This document shows positions 1 through 9,012 of a stretch of DNA of 64,000 nucleotides, piece by piece (the stretch's first letter is position 1; every line of letters begins with the position of its first letter). The translations under genes and the position numbers were made by a program. The notes under the pieces are model-generated. The model saw only the letters and a list, made by a program, of their open reading frames with translations. It had not been told where the DNA came from and made no database searches. Source of the DNA: Bacillus sp. V5-8f (GTDB lineage: Bacteria; Bacillota; Bacilli; Bacillales; DSM-1321); NCBI RefSeq assembly GCF_002863565.1, contig NZ_PGUW01000007.1:1-64000 (forward strand), given 5' to 3'.

Positions 1-60
1 GACGCGCACGACTCAAAATCGTGTTCCTCTGGAGTGTCGGTTCGACCCCGACCACCGGTA
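1..60 (+). tRNA. tRNA-Leu (CAA), 3' part
   Basis: The window opens inside a class II tRNA. The anticodon stem CACGA/TCGTG closes the loop CTCAAAA, giving anticodon CAA (Leu). A long variable arm with a TCC/GGA stem follows, then a T arm GTCGG/CCGAC around TTCGACC, and the acceptor end CACCGGT with discriminator A. The 5' half lies outside the window. No CCA is encoded: the next bases are TCA. Confidence 0.85.
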
Positions 61-75
61 TCAAATCTGATCGAA

Positions 76-115
76 AACACAAAAAACCTATGCTTAGAGC
101 ATGGGTTTTTTGTGT
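76..115 (+). terminator. Terminator after tRNA-Leu
   Basis: The stem ACAAAAAACC(T)ATGC pairs with GCAT(G)GGTTTTTTGT around a TTAGA loop, and the descending arm supplies the T run. It lies 16 nt after the tRNA and could also stop the convergent gene at 189-443. Confidence 0.75.
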
Positions 116-188
116 ATATAGAAAGTTTATTGCGCTTTTGATAGTTGTTGCATAAAATTTCTCCCGCCCGCTATTATAATTGGAAAGT

Positions 189-443
189 CTATTGAGTTTG
201 TTTTTCTGAATTTTTGAATTTACGCAATCCAATTGAGATAAAATCATTAACCATTAGCGTAACAAATTCCTCTCCGTATTCCTCAGTCAGTGCTGACAGC
301 TCCTTCTCTACATCTCTCGATACCAGAAATTTAAATTCCCGCTTCGATATTTCGTCGTACAGCTCATCCGTTAATTGATCGAGTTGTTTTATTAGCTCCA
401 AATATCGTTCATGCGGTAATTTTTCATTGGTCAATAAGCCCAT
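189..443 (-). CDS. Small charged hypothetical protein (84 aa)
   Basis: This 84-aa, very hydrophilic protein is rich in Glu and Lys and predicted mainly helical. No family is recognised. The ATG at 443 is preceded by AAAAAAGGGG, so the purine run almost touches the start, which is unusually tight for a Shine-Dalgarno site. It stands alone on the minus strand between two tRNA genes. Nothing in it suggests an enzyme or membrane protein. Confidence 0.5.
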   Translation of the reverse strand: MGLLTNEKLPHERYLELIKQLDQLTDELYDEISKREFKFLVSRDVEKELSALTEEYGEEFVTLMVNDFISIGLRKFKNSEKQTQ

Positions 444-887
444 CCCCTTTTTTGATTTTGTTTCATTCTACTGTATAAAGAGATGAACTATTCTTATTAG
501 AATACTCAAAGGTAAAAAAAGCCCGCATTCTTCTTCAAATCCGCGAGAGGAACTTGAAGTAATGTTCTATAAGTTCTTGGCGTAGTGGTTAAGCCGGTTT
601 GACATATCTTGAATTTCTTCTATAAAGGTTGAAGTTTCTTGTATAGAATCGACTTGTTCCTGCTTTATACATTACTATTAAGAATCCTTTTTAAATTTAC
701 CAAAATATTAGGTTCCGATAAATGCATAATATTGTTTATTTATGGTAAAAATAAATATACAGCTTCAAATCTCTTTAGTAAGGGTTTTGAAAATTTTATT
801 AAGACTTTTTTAATAAATGTGCTTGATTATATGTAGATAAGGGTATATAATAGGTTTTGTTGAAGGGAACATGATTCGACAAAAAAT
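444..887. other. Gap without a supported gene
   Basis: This AT-rich stretch lies between the small minus-strand gene and tRNA-Gly. A 65-codon open frame at 639-836 has no ribosome binding site and a biased, hydrophobic composition, so it is not called. It presumably contains promoters for the flanking genes, but none is clear enough to name. Confidence 0.5.
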
Positions 888-961
888 GCGGGTGTAGTTT
901 AATGGTAAAACCTCAGCCTTCCAAGCTGATGTCGTGAGTTCGATTCTCATCACCCGCTCCA
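888..961 (+). tRNA. tRNA-Gly (TCC)
   Basis: This is a complete tRNA. The acceptor stem GCGGGTG pairs with CACCCGC, the discriminator is T, and CCA is encoded at 959-961. The anticodon arm is CAGCC-TTCCAA-GCTG with anticodon TCC, reading GGA and GGG glycine codons. The T arm is GTGAG-TTCGATT-CTCAT. Confidence 0.95.
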
Positions 962-974
962 TACATATGATCAC

Positions 975-1017
975 AACGCAGTATTTCGTTACAATGAGAA
1001 CGAAGTATTGCGTTTTT
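975..1017 (+). terminator. Terminator after tRNA-Gly
   Basis: A long hairpin: AACGCAGTATTTCGTT pairs with AACGAAGTATTGCGTT with few mismatches, followed by TTTT. Confidence 0.8.
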
Positions 1018-1028
1018 ATATTTTTAGG

Positions 1029-1051
1029 GCATACCTTTTTGGTATGCTTTT
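1029..1051 (+). terminator. Second hairpin before bmrA
   Basis: GCATACC-TTTTT-GGTATGC followed by a run of T, about 40 nt upstream of the bmrA-like start. It is either a back-up terminator for the tRNA unit or an attenuator in the exporter leader; the sequence does not decide between them. Confidence 0.5.
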
Positions 1052-1090
1052 TATGTTGGGTACACTGACTTTAGTGGTAGGAGGTTGTGT

Positions 1091-2836
1091 ATGGAGGAAA
1101 TAAAACAAAAGAGGGAACAAAATCAATGGAAACCATTCTTGCAATTGATCATCACTGAAAAACCTCCAGTCTTATTGATATCTACGGTATTGGTGTTTAG
1201 TCTGCTGGAAACTGCAGCTAGCCTAGTGGTCCCACTTTTCACAAAGAGGTTGGTTGATTTAATGGCTGGTGGGGAAGTTCAAACTAGTGTCATTTTGCTT
1301 CTTATAGGAGCTTTTATTGCACAAACGGTAGCCGGGGGATTTTCTTTTTATCTATTAACATATATCGGGGAAAAAGTGATTGAGGGAGTTCGCCGCAGGC
1401 TTTGGAAACATATCTTGCAATTGCCGGTATCATTTTTTGATGCAAACCAATCCGGGGAAACACTTAGCAGAATTACGCAAGATACAAACACAATCAAAAC
1501 GGTCCTTACTAATCATTTAGTTACATTTATTTCAGGGGTTATTTCCATTATCGGATCTATCATCATTCTTGTTAGTTTGGATTGGCAAATGACTGTCATT
1601 ATGTTAGGTATCATCCCAGTCTCACTTCTTATTATCATGCCGCTTGGCCGGAAAATGTACAAGGTTTCAAGAAAAACGCAAGATGAAATGGCACAATTCA
1701 GCGGCAATCTTGGCAGGGTGCTCAGTGAGATCCGGCTTGTGAAATCTTATAATGGGGAGGACATAGAAAGACAGAAAGGATTTCACGGTGTTCAGCAATT
1801 ATTCCTTTTCGGATTAAAGGAAGCCAAAATCCAGGCGGTAATTTCCCCCTTTATGACAACAATTTTGATGGTAGTCCTGGTCATTCTCATTGGTTATGGC
1901 GGGGTGCGGGTCGCTTCAGGGCAATTAACGGCTGGTACTCTGGTAGCGATTATCATTTATATGTTTCAAGTAGTTGTGCCTTTTAGCCAGCTAGCTTCTT
2001 TCTTTACAGCATTCCAGAAGGCGATGGGTGCGACAGAACGGATTCAGGGACTGATTGCTCTTCAGGTTGAACGATATGAAGGTATGCGGGAAACATTATT
2101 AAATGGAGATTTGTCATTTCATGAAGTTGCGTTTTTTTATAATGAATCCAGATTGGTTTTAGACCGTGTCAGCTTTACTGTTCCCTCCAATAAAACGGTC
2201 GCTTTGGTTGGTCCGAGTGGAAGCGGAAAAACAACTGTCTTTTCGTTGATAGAACGGTTTTATCAACCTGGCCAAGGTTCCATAACTATTGGCGGAATTT
2301 CCATAGAGGAGTTAGATCTCTCGGTTTGGAGGTCACAAATCGGTTATGTGTCACAGGATAGCCCTGTGATGACAGGGACAATCAAAGAGAATATTTGTTA
2401 TGGGCTTCAGCACGAGGTTACCAATGATGAGGTATATGCTGCAGCAAAAATGGCAAATGCCCATGATTTTATCATAAGCCTTGGGGACGGGTATGAAACA
2501 CAGGTCGGGGAGCGGGGCATCAAGCTATCAGGAGGGCAAAGGCAGCGTATCGCCATTGCAAGAGCCATCCTTAGAAACCCGAAAATCCTTCTGCTTGATG
2601 AAGCAACATCCAATCTCGACAGCGAATCTGAGCAGTTGGTTCAGCAGGCCATAAAAAATCTGATGAAAGGCAGGACAACACTAATTATCGCACACCGTCT
2701 TTCTACAGTAATTGATGCAGATCAATTGCTTGTTCTTGAAGAGGGAAGAATTACTGGGAAAGGGACGCACAACGAACTTCTCCAGAACCATAAGTTATAT
2801 CAAAAACTAGCAAAGCAGCAGTTAAAATTAAACTAA
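1091..2836 (+). CDS. bmrA: BmrA/LmrA-type multidrug ABC half-transporter
   Basis: This 581-aa half-transporter has the permease and ATPase fused in one chain and is expected to act as a homodimer in the membrane, expelling hydrophobic drugs. Residues 1-320 hold six membrane segments. The nucleotide-binding domain shows Walker A GPSGSGKT (about 375-382), signature LSGGQRQR (about 478-485), Walker B ILLLDEA (about 498-505) and the H-loop AHRLST. Length and sequence closely match Bacillus subtilis BmrA from memory (589 aa). The ATG at 1091 is chosen because TAGGAGG ends 6 nt before it; an in-frame TTG at 1085 would touch that site. The gene stands alone and is followed by a terminator. Confidence 0.9.
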   Translation: MEEIKQKREQNQWKPFLQLIITEKPPVLLISTVLVFSLLETAASLVVPLFTKRLVDLMAGGEVQTSVILLLIGAFIAQTVAGGFSFYLLTYIGEKVIEGVRRRLWKHILQLPVSFFDANQSGETLSRITQDTNTIKTVLTNHLVTFISGVISIIGSIIILVSLDWQMTVIMLGIIPVSLLIIMPLGRKMYKVSRKTQDEMAQFSGNLGRVLSEIRLVKSYNGEDIERQKGFHGVQQLFLFGLKEAKIQAVISPFMTTILMVVLVILIGYGGVRVASGQLTAGTLVAIIIYMFQVVVPFSQLASFFTAFQKAMGATERIQGLIALQVERYEGMRETLLNGDLSFHEVAFFYNESRLVLDRVSFTVPSNKTVALVGPSGSGKTTVFSLIERFYQPGQGSITIGGISIEELDLSVWRSQIGYVSQDSPVMTGTIKENICYGLQHEVTNDEVYAAAKMANAHDFIISLGDGYETQVGERGIKLSGGQRQRIAIARAILRNPKILLLDEATSNLDSESEQLVQQAIKNLMKGRTTLIIAHRLSTVIDADQLLVLEEGRITGKGTHNELLQNHKLYQKLAKQQLKLN

Positions 2837-2865
2837 AAAATGCAGCCGAGCTGGCTGCATTTTTA
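2837..2865. terminator. Terminator after bmrA
   Basis: ATGCAGCC-GAGCT-GGCTGCAT followed by TTTT. A-rich on the other side, so it may also serve the convergent diguanylate cyclase gene. Confidence 0.8.
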
Positions 2866-2890
2866 GGGTACATTATCCTTGTTTTTGGCG

Positions 2891-3979
2891 CTAAACCCCT
2901 ATCATTACCCGGTTTCTTCCCCTTTGTTTAGCATTGTATAACCCCTGATCTGCTTTGGTGATTAGGGTTGTAACCGAATTAATGCCACTTTGCATAGTGG
3001 TAGCCCAACCAATAGAAACAGTAACATGTAATTCTGCATTTTCATTGATTCTGAAGGTGCTCTTTTCAACTGCTTTACGTATTCTTTCTGCAATTGCCTG
3101 ACTTGAGTTAGCATCGCAATCCGGCATAATAATACTAAACTCTTCACCGCCGTTACGAGAAACAAAGTCTATTGATCTGCATGAAAGTAAAAGTATTTGG
3201 GCCACTTTCCTAATCACCTTATCTCCGGCGGGATGCCCAAAGGTGTCGTTTATTTGTTTAAAATGATCAATATCTATAACCAACAAGGATAATTCATTTT
3301 CTTTCTCTTTTGCATAGGAATACATGGCATCAATCTTTTGGTCAAACGAACGAACATTATTTAAGCCTGTGAGGTGGTCTTTTTGGGATGCTTTCTTTAG
3401 CATTTCATAGTTTACGTCATTTCGCCGCAGGTAAGATTTAATAATATAAGCTGCGAAAGATGCTAAAGCAATAGCACCGGCGTATTGGATAAAAATAATA
3501 ATTTCGGTTTTTAAATTGGGTATAACTAAGTGAAACGTAGAAGCAAGAATCATAATAAACGACAAAGGCATGAAAACCCACTTTTTTTCTCCACTCAACC
3601 GTGAATTACCAATTACAGTAAAAGCTAGTGCGGACATACCAAGAACGTAAATATTGTTGAGGGATGAAAAGGAGATTGGATACAACAATAACCGGGAAAC
3701 GATAATGATTCCTGTAGCTGTAAAAGTAGAAATCGAACCACCAACATACGCAGCTATCATTATCGGTATAATTCTAAGATCAATAAGGAGCCCATCGTTC
3801 AGTTGAATACCAAAATGCATAAGAATTACACCAAAAATACCGTGAAAGATGCCGCCAATAATCCGATATCGAATAGAGTATTTTAATGATACGTGTTCTC
3901 TTAGGAAATACTGATGTATCAGGAAAATGCCTGTGCATAAAATACAAAAATTAACGAAAAAATCTTCTATAACCAACAT
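2891..3979 (-). CDS. Membrane diguanylate cyclase (5TM-LYT + GGDEF)
   Basis: This 362-aa protein synthesises cyclic di-GMP from two GTP. The N-terminal 165 or so residues form five or six membrane segments of the 5TMR-LYT sensor type. The C-terminal GGDEF domain has the active-site motif GGEEF at about 277-281. Five residues upstream is RSID, matching the inhibitory RxxD I-site, so product feedback inhibition is expected. Length and architecture resemble B. subtilis DgcK (YhcK), the likely counterpart. There is no EAL domain, so synthesis only. The gene is monocistronic and convergent with bmrA. Confidence 0.88.
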   Translation of the reverse strand: MLVIEDFFVNFCILCTGIFLIHQYFLREHVSLKYSIRYRIIGGIFHGIFGVILMHFGIQLNDGLLIDLRIIPIMIAAYVGGSISTFTATGIIIVSRLLLYPISFSSLNNIYVLGMSALAFTVIGNSRLSGEKKWVFMPLSFIMILASTFHLVIPNLKTEIIIFIQYAGAIALASFAAYIIKSYLRRNDVNYEMLKKASQKDHLTGLNNVRSFDQKIDAMYSYAKEKENELSLLVIDIDHFKQINDTFGHPAGDKVIRKVAQILLLSCRSIDFVSRNGGEEFSIIMPDCDANSSQAIAERIRKAVEKSTFRINENAELHVTVSIGWATTMQSGINSVTTLITKADQGLYNAKQRGRNRVMIGV

Positions 3980-4420
3980 TTCAAAAAGATTATCCTTTCA
4001 GCTTTTTACTGTCTCAACAAATCACTTGAATCCGTATTCCCAATGGTTAATATTTGACAGATGCTAATAGTTTGCCGCCATATAGAAAACTAGCGTAATC
4101 AAATAATTATTCAGCTTTTTAACCTGTTTATTATACAAACAGATATTGGAAAATGTCCAATCGTCTTTAGACAAAATATACGATCTTTCGACCCTTTCCT
4201 TTGTCCATTCGGCTAATGATTTTATGCATTGGGACAAATAATCAAGTATATTAAATTCATCTTAAAAAGGTACATTTCTTATATATATCCCACTGGCTTG
4301 CTTTCAAAGGCTTGTTTAACAAATGCTCCTAATAAATTACAGTAATTGGCGGTGAAAAGCTGTCAATGGTTGGTGGTGCAAAAAATAAATATGGGAAGAC
4401 ATTTCTGTAAAAATAACAAA
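3980..4420. other. Gap without a supported gene
   Basis: AT-rich intergenic DNA upstream of the diguanylate cyclase gene. It should contain that gene's promoter on the minus strand. A 74-codon open frame at 4346-4570 on the plus strand overlaps a terminator and a real minus-strand gene and is not credible. Confidence 0.5.
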
Positions 4421-4446
4421 AATGCAGCCTTCCGCGGCTGCATTTG
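4421..4446 (-). terminator. Terminator of the B3/B4 gene
   Basis: ATGCAGCC-TTCCGC-GGCTGCAT; read on the minus strand it runs into TTTTT. It lies 12 nt after the stop of the minus-strand gene at 4458. Confidence 0.75.
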
Positions 4447-4457
4447 TCAGTTGGAAT

Positions 4458-5135
4458 TTAAATTACACGGCAAGAAGCTTCACCGCCATGGATTTGCAGG
4501 AACATGTCCATTAGAGACTTTGTTAGTTTATAACCCTCTTCCTTTGACATGGAGGGCCGCAAATAAATGATTTGAAGGGCATTGTGGGTTTGTTCAGTAA
4601 CCATTGTCCGATTTGAATCGACGAAGGGACTCCCAAAAGGACCTAAATCATCTGCAGAGACGATCATATTTTGCATCGAATTTATCCTGCCATTGATGCC
4701 GGTATACTCTTCGCCAGCTTCTCCGATCTTGATCGTAACATCCCCACTGATTTGATCGCTGTTATAAATGCCAATCGGCACTTCATATTGCAGGGAAAAG
4801 AAATTATTCAAATCGATGGCCGAGTTTACTGGGGTCAGGTAGTTCTGTTTTTTGATGCGGCGATAAAGGGCCTCAGCAGATGGGCGATAGCGCGAAGGAT
4901 CGGTCCCCGCCAATTTAAATATCTGGCGCCATTCCTTAATCCCTTTAAAATCGGTCAAATCTTTTTCCTGCAGGTCAAAAAAGATTGACTCTTGGAATAA
5001 TTGCAATCTTCCTTTTACCATTTGCGGGGAATCTCCCACTTTTAGACCACGATATGTAATGATCCCGGCTTTAAAATCTGGTATTTTTCCAGTCAGTGTA
5101 TGATCAATATAGGTTTCCAATCGTTTCACCTCCAA
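4458..5135 (-). CDS. B3/B4 tRNA-binding domain protein
   Basis: This 225-aa soluble protein matches the stand-alone B3/B4 family, the domain that in phenylalanyl-tRNA synthetase beta subunits edits misacylated tRNA. Family-type segments include DPSRYRPSAEAL, the YLTPVNSAIDLNNFFSL region and GINGRINSMQNM with the following DDLGPFGSPF. Free-standing members are thought to have an editing-like or tRNA-related role, but no activity can be read from the sequence. It is transcribed divergently from queG with about 90 bp between the starts. Confidence 0.8.
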   Translation of the reverse strand: MEVKRLETYIDHTLTGKIPDFKAGIITYRGLKVGDSPQMVKGRLQLFQESIFFDLQEKDLTDFKGIKEWRQIFKLAGTDPSRYRPSAEALYRRIKKQNYLTPVNSAIDLNNFFSLQYEVPIGIYNSDQISGDVTIKIGEAGEEYTGINGRINSMQNMIVSADDLGPFGSPFVDSNRTMVTEQTHNALQIIYLRPSMSKEEGYKLTKSLMDMFLQIHGGEASCRVI

Positions 5136-5228
5136 AAACTACGGAATATCGTTTATTATAGATAGAGTGGTTTTAATACAACTATAAGCGAATCTTCTTT
5201 CATTTTAAAGAGGAAAGGAGGAATCTGA

Positions 5229-6368
5229 ATGAACTATCAAAAACTGAAAGAAGAAATTATAATATATAGCCAGGAAATTGGCATCAATAAAATTGGTTTT
5301 ACGACTGCCAATACATTTGGGGAAATGAAAAACAGGCTGATTTGTCAGGCCGAGTTGGGATATCAATCGGGTTTTGAAGAGCCGGATATAGATAAAAGGG
5401 TTCACCCGGATTTGATTTTTCCTGAACCACGTTCAATCATTTCCATTGCGATAGCTTATCCTTCCAAAATGAAAGACGCCCCGAAAAGCAAAAAGGGGGA
5501 AAGACGAGGAATTTTTGCCCGTGCGTCTTGGGGAACGGATTATCATGTGATCCTTCGGGACAAGTTGAAGCAGTTAGAAGAATTTATTCAAAGAAAGGTT
5601 CCTGAAGCGGTAACAAAATCAATGGTTGATACTGGAGAGCTCGTGGACCGGGCAGTTGCGGAACGCGCAGGAATTGGCTGGAGCGGAAAAAATTGTTCCA
5701 TCATCACACCGGAATTCGGTTCTTACGTTTACTTGGGAGAAATGATCACGAATTTACCCTTCGAGCCAGATCAGCCGATGGAAGATCGTTGCGGTAATTG
5801 CAATAAATGCATCGATGTATGTCCAACAGGAGCACTTGTTGCAGGAGGCCAATTGAACGCCCAACGTTGTATCGCGTTTCTGACCCAGACGAAAGGATTC
5901 CTGCCGGATGAATTTCGTACGAAGATTGGGAACAGGCTTTATGGCTGTGACACTTGCCAGACCGTGTGTCCGGAGAACAAGGGAAAGGATTTTCACTTAC
6001 ACCCAGAAACAGAGCCTGATCCGGAGATTGCCAAGCCCTTATTAAAGCCGCTCCTTTCTATCAGCAACCGTGACTTCAAAGAAAAATTCGGACATGTTTC
6101 CGGTTCTTGGAGAGGTAAAAAGCCGATTCAGCGGAATGCCATTATCGCCCTGGCCCATTATAAAGATGAAACGGCGCTCCCTGACCTTATTAAGGTATTG
6201 AGAGAAGATACAAGACCTGTCATTAGGGGAACGGCTGCATGGGCCATTGGCAAGATTGGCGGGCCGGAAGCTGAAATACAATTGCGTCACGCTCTTGAAA
6301 GGGAAACGGATGAAGAAGTATTAATTGAAATAAAAAAAGGTATGCGGTTCCTTGAAACAGCACAGTAA
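5229..6368 (+). CDS. queG: Epoxyqueuosine reductase QueG
   Basis: This 379-aa cytosolic iron-sulfur and cobalamin enzyme reduces epoxyqueuosine to queuosine at position 34 of tRNA, the last step of Q biosynthesis. Two ferredoxin-like clusters are visible: CGNCNKCIDVCP starting near residue 188 and CDTCQTVCP near 240. The N-terminal half carries the cobalamin-binding fold, with the conserved VDTGELVDRAVAERAGIGW region. The C-terminus, about 300-379, is a HEAT-like repeat. AAAGGAGG sits 7-8 nt before the ATG. It equals B. subtilis yhbA, whose neighbours yhbB and trmL follow here too. Confidence 0.93.
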   Translation: MNYQKLKEEIIIYSQEIGINKIGFTTANTFGEMKNRLICQAELGYQSGFEEPDIDKRVHPDLIFPEPRSIISIAIAYPSKMKDAPKSKKGERRGIFARASWGTDYHVILRDKLKQLEEFIQRKVPEAVTKSMVDTGELVDRAVAERAGIGWSGKNCSIITPEFGSYVYLGEMITNLPFEPDQPMEDRCGNCNKCIDVCPTGALVAGGQLNAQRCIAFLTQTKGFLPDEFRTKIGNRLYGCDTCQTVCPENKGKDFHLHPETEPDPEIAKPLLKPLLSISNRDFKEKFGHVSGSWRGKKPIQRNAIIALAHYKDETALPDLIKVLREDTRPVIRGTAAWAIGKIGGPEAEIQLRHALERETDEEVLIEIKKGMRFLETAQ

Positions 6369-6392
6369 AACCCGGCATTGCCGGGTTTTTTA
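6367..6392 (+). terminator. Terminator after queG
   Basis: AAACCCGGC-ATT-GCCGGGTTTTTT, starting at the stop codon. The following 290 bp up to the amidase gene hold no gene. Confidence 0.85.
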
Positions 6393-6684
6393 CATTAATC
6401 AGGAACATGGAGGTACCATTTGATTGATAAAGATTTTTCTTTAACAGCTACACCTCTCGCTATCCTCGCCTTTTCTTTCACTTGAAGGGAACAGGAGTAA
6501 GACACTTGGACTTTCCCTAATAAAAACTGAAATTTCACTCATAACCTTGGGTTTTACATATAAACCTGGATATTCGGCCTTGGATTTGTTTCGATCCTAA
6601 ACCCTTTTGTTGTTTTCGCTCTTCTAATAATGTAGCCCTCCTTTTCATAGATATACAGTATATTCACAAATGGGAGGGCTGGCC

Positions 6685-7557
6685 TTGAAACAACAACTGG
6701 AAACATTATTACAGCAGCGGGTTAACCAATTTGTCCAAAATGAAAAAAATCCAAGCGGTCATGCAGAAGAAAAAATAGAGCGGAAACTAGGATCATTAAA
6801 GAAGCGAGACGCAGAAATTGTCCAGGTAAGGGCTTCGGGAAACATTATTTCGGAGTGCAAAGGGTATCAGGAAACAATGGTTGATTATATGGTCCACTTC
6901 CGTTTTCTAATTAAACAACATGATTTTTTTATAGATGAAGAAGGAACCGAGTATCGGACAGCAAGATTTGTTGGTAGAGAACTAGTTGAAGACCAAGAAA
7001 AAGAACAAAAGTCAGAAATACCTGATATTGTTTTAGGAACTGAACGAGATTTATTCGATGAAAGGCTGTCTTATTCCTACGACCGGTTGAAGGCCGTACA
7101 ATATGCTGAAAGATGGTGGAATGAGTTTAACCCTGCGTACAGACAATTTACCGACGATTGTACGAATTATATTTCACAATGCTTACACGCCGGAGGGATT
7201 CCTATGTGGGGCAGTTCAAATAAAACAAAGGGTTGGTGGATGAGAGGGAACAATTGGAGCTATTCCTGGACAGTTGCCCATTCCTTAATGTTATTGCTCG
7301 CAAATGGGAAAGGCATCCGAACAAAAGAGGTTGCCTCCCCAATGGAGCTTCAGCTCGGAGATATCATTTGTTATGATTTCCAGGGGAATGGGCGGTATGA
7401 CCATAACACAATCGTTACAGCAAAGGATTGGAGCGGGATGCCGCTCGTTAACGCTCATACCACGAATAGCCGGCGCCGTTATTGGGCGTATGAAGATTCA
7501 ACTGCATATACACCGAACATCGAATATAAATATTTCATTATCCTTGATGGGGACTGA
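6685..7557 (+). CDS. yhbB: YhbB-like protein with amidase domain
   Basis: This 290-aa protein carries a C-terminal amidase-type (Amidase_6, NlpC/P60-like) domain from about residue 130. The signature is DDCTNYISQ with its candidate catalytic cysteine, then a late histidine in YDHNTIVT. Such domains usually cleave peptide bonds in cell-wall material. No signal peptide is visible, so location is uncertain. The TTG at 6685 is preferred: GGGAGGG ends 6 nt before it, whereas the ATG at 6670 lies upstream of and overlaps that site. Position after queG matches yhbB of B. subtilis. Confidence 0.8.
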   Translation: MKQQLETLLQQRVNQFVQNEKNPSGHAEEKIERKLGSLKKRDAEIVQVRASGNIISECKGYQETMVDYMVHFRFLIKQHDFFIDEEGTEYRTARFVGRELVEDQEKEQKSEIPDIVLGTERDLFDERLSYSYDRLKAVQYAERWWNEFNPAYRQFTDDCTNYISQCLHAGGIPMWGSSNKTKGWWMRGNNWSYSWTVAHSLMLLLANGKGIRTKEVASPMELQLGDIICYDFQGNGRYDHNTIVTAKDWSGMPLVNAHTTNSRRRYWAYEDSTAYTPNIEYKYFIILDGD

Positions 7558-7622
7558 AGTTTTTAATGCAAAGGCAAATAATGATATAATATCTGGTAGA
7601 GAATATTTTAGAGGTGACAACA

Positions 7623-8111
7623 TTGGCCATACATGTAGTGTTATATCAGCCCCAAATACCCTCCAATACAGGAAACATAGCCCGTACATGTGCAGCAACG
7701 GATACAACGCTGCACTTGATTCGTCCGCTTGGATTCTCCACGGATGATAAAATGCTGAAGCGGGCTGGACTGGATTATTGGGAGCATGTAAAGATCAATT
7801 ATTATGACTCGTTGGAAGAATTCTTCGAAAAAAATGAAGGCGGGGAATTTTTCTATCTAACTAAATTCGGCAAGAAGCCTCATTCAAGTTTTGATTACAG
7901 CGAGAAAGGCAAGGAATATTTCTTTGTATTCGGCCGAGAGACAACCGGACTGCCAAAAGAACTGATCCGTGAGCAAATGGACCGCTGCCTGCGCCTTCCA
8001 ATGACGGATAAGGTACGTTCACTGAACCTTTCAAACACTGCAGCCATCCTTGTTTATGAGGCTCTCCGCCAGCAGGATTACCGTGATCTGGACATGGAGG
8101 GCAAGCTTTAG
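7623..8111 (+). CDS. trmL: tRNA (cytidine/uridine-2'-O-)-methyltransferase TrmL
   Basis: This 162-aa SPOUT-family enzyme methylates the ribose of nucleotide 34 in tRNA-Leu isoacceptors, using S-adenosylmethionine. Knot motifs are visible: NTGNIARTC near the N-terminus, FFVFGRETTGLP in the middle and RSLNLSNTAAILVYEALRQ at the end. The TTG at 7623 is chosen because the family begins with a short MAxHVVLYQP segment, and AGAGGTG lies 6 nt upstream. B. subtilis calls it cspR or trmL. A TATAAT-like box at 7583-7588 may give it its own promoter. Confidence 0.92.
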   Translation: MAIHVVLYQPQIPSNTGNIARTCAATDTTLHLIRPLGFSTDDKMLKRAGLDYWEHVKINYYDSLEEFFEKNEGGEFFYLTKFGKKPHSSFDYSEKGKEYFFVFGRETTGLPKELIREQMDRCLRLPMTDKVRSLNLSNTAAILVYEALRQQDYRDLDMEGKL

Positions 8112-8225
8112 ACTGTACTTAATGAAGGCTTAGGGACGTGATAGAGCTAAAACATTCTGTCACCCACCCCTGTCTTCTTATTTTATCTTTCTCATGAGAG
8201 TGAAACATATATAATGAGGTGAAGA

Positions 8226-8978
8226 ATGATGAATGAAGTAATAGAACGGATATTAAACCATCGCTCTATTCGATCCTTTGAGGACAAGCCGTTAACGGAA
8301 GAACAAATTCTTACGATTATTGAATGTGCACAGGCCGCTTCAACTTCGAGTTTTATGCAGGCATATACCATCATTGGTGTTACAGAACCGAAGAAGAAAG
8401 CGGCCCTCGCCCAAATTGCCGGCTCGCAGGAATATGTGGAGAAGAATGGGCACTTATTGGTGTTCTGCGCGGATTTACATAGGCATGACGTCATTTCCGA
8501 TATGGAAAATAAGGATCTTAGTGAGCCGCTTGAGAGTACGGAAAAATTTATGGTCGCCTGCATAGATGCAGCCCTTGCTGCGCAAAATGCCGCACTTGCA
8601 GCAGAATCGATGGGTCTGGGAATCTGCTATATTGGTGGGATACGAAATAATCTTCCGGCGGTAGCGGACATCTTAAATATTCCGTCAAGGGTGATCCCGC
8701 TTTTCGGTTTGACAGTGGGCTACCCTAGTAACATTACGGATAAGAAACCAAGGCTTCCGCTTTCAAACGTCTATCATTTAAACGGCTACCAGCAAAAAAC
8801 AGATGTCTTTTCTGATGAATTAAAAGAATACAATGATAGTATTTCCCGATATTACTTAGAAAGAACGGATGGAACACGGTCTGACACATGGACAGGCCAA
8901 ATGGCTGGAATGCTGGAAAAGAAGAGCCGGATGTACATGAAAGGGTTTGTAGAACAGCAGGGGTTGAATAAAAGATAA
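8226..8978 (+). CDS. NfrA-type oxygen-insensitive NAD(P)H nitroreductase
   Basis: This 250-aa flavoprotein belongs to the nitroreductase fold. It has the FMN-binding start NHRSIRSFEDKPL, a middle segment AALAAESMGLGICYIGGIRN and the long C-terminal helices of NfrA/Frp-type enzymes, WTGQMAGML and KSRMYMKGF. It should be a homodimer reducing flavin, nitroaromatics or quinones with NADPH. The start has two adjacent ATG codons at 8226 and 8229 after GAGGTGAAG. It is monocistronic with a terminator directly behind. Confidence 0.88.
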   Translation: MMNEVIERILNHRSIRSFEDKPLTEEQILTIIECAQAASTSSFMQAYTIIGVTEPKKKAALAQIAGSQEYVEKNGHLLVFCADLHRHDVISDMENKDLSEPLESTEKFMVACIDAALAAQNAALAAESMGLGICYIGGIRNNLPAVADILNIPSRVIPLFGLTVGYPSNITDKKPRLPLSNVYHLNGYQQKTDVFSDELKEYNDSISRYYLERTDGTRSDTWTGQMAGMLEKKSRMYMKGFVEQQGLNKR

Positions 8979-9006
8979 AAAGCTGCCAAGTGAGGCAGCT
9001 TTTATT
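8979..9006 (+). terminator. Terminator after nitroreductase
   Basis: AAAGCTGCC-AAGTGA-GGCAGCTTTT just after the stop codon. On the minus strand it also lies 3' of the 29-aa gene at 9013-9102. Confidence 0.8.
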
Positions 9007-9012
9007 ATTGGT

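Noticed and set aside
639-836. 65-codon open frame on the plus strand before tRNA-Gly
   Set aside because: No ribosome binding site, strongly AT-driven composition (runs of Leu, Ile, Phe, Lys) and no partner gene.
1029-1051. Drug-responsive attenuator of bmrA
   Set aside because: A simple terminator after the tRNA explains the hairpin; no leader peptide or alternative stem was found.
4346-4570. 74-codon open frame antisense to the B3/B4 gene
   Set aside because: It runs through the terminator hairpin and the 3' end of a well-supported minus-strand gene; no start site.
7304-7747. 147-codon open frame overlapping the YhbB-like gene and trmL
   Set aside because: It is a shadow frame of two well-supported genes and has no ribosome binding site.
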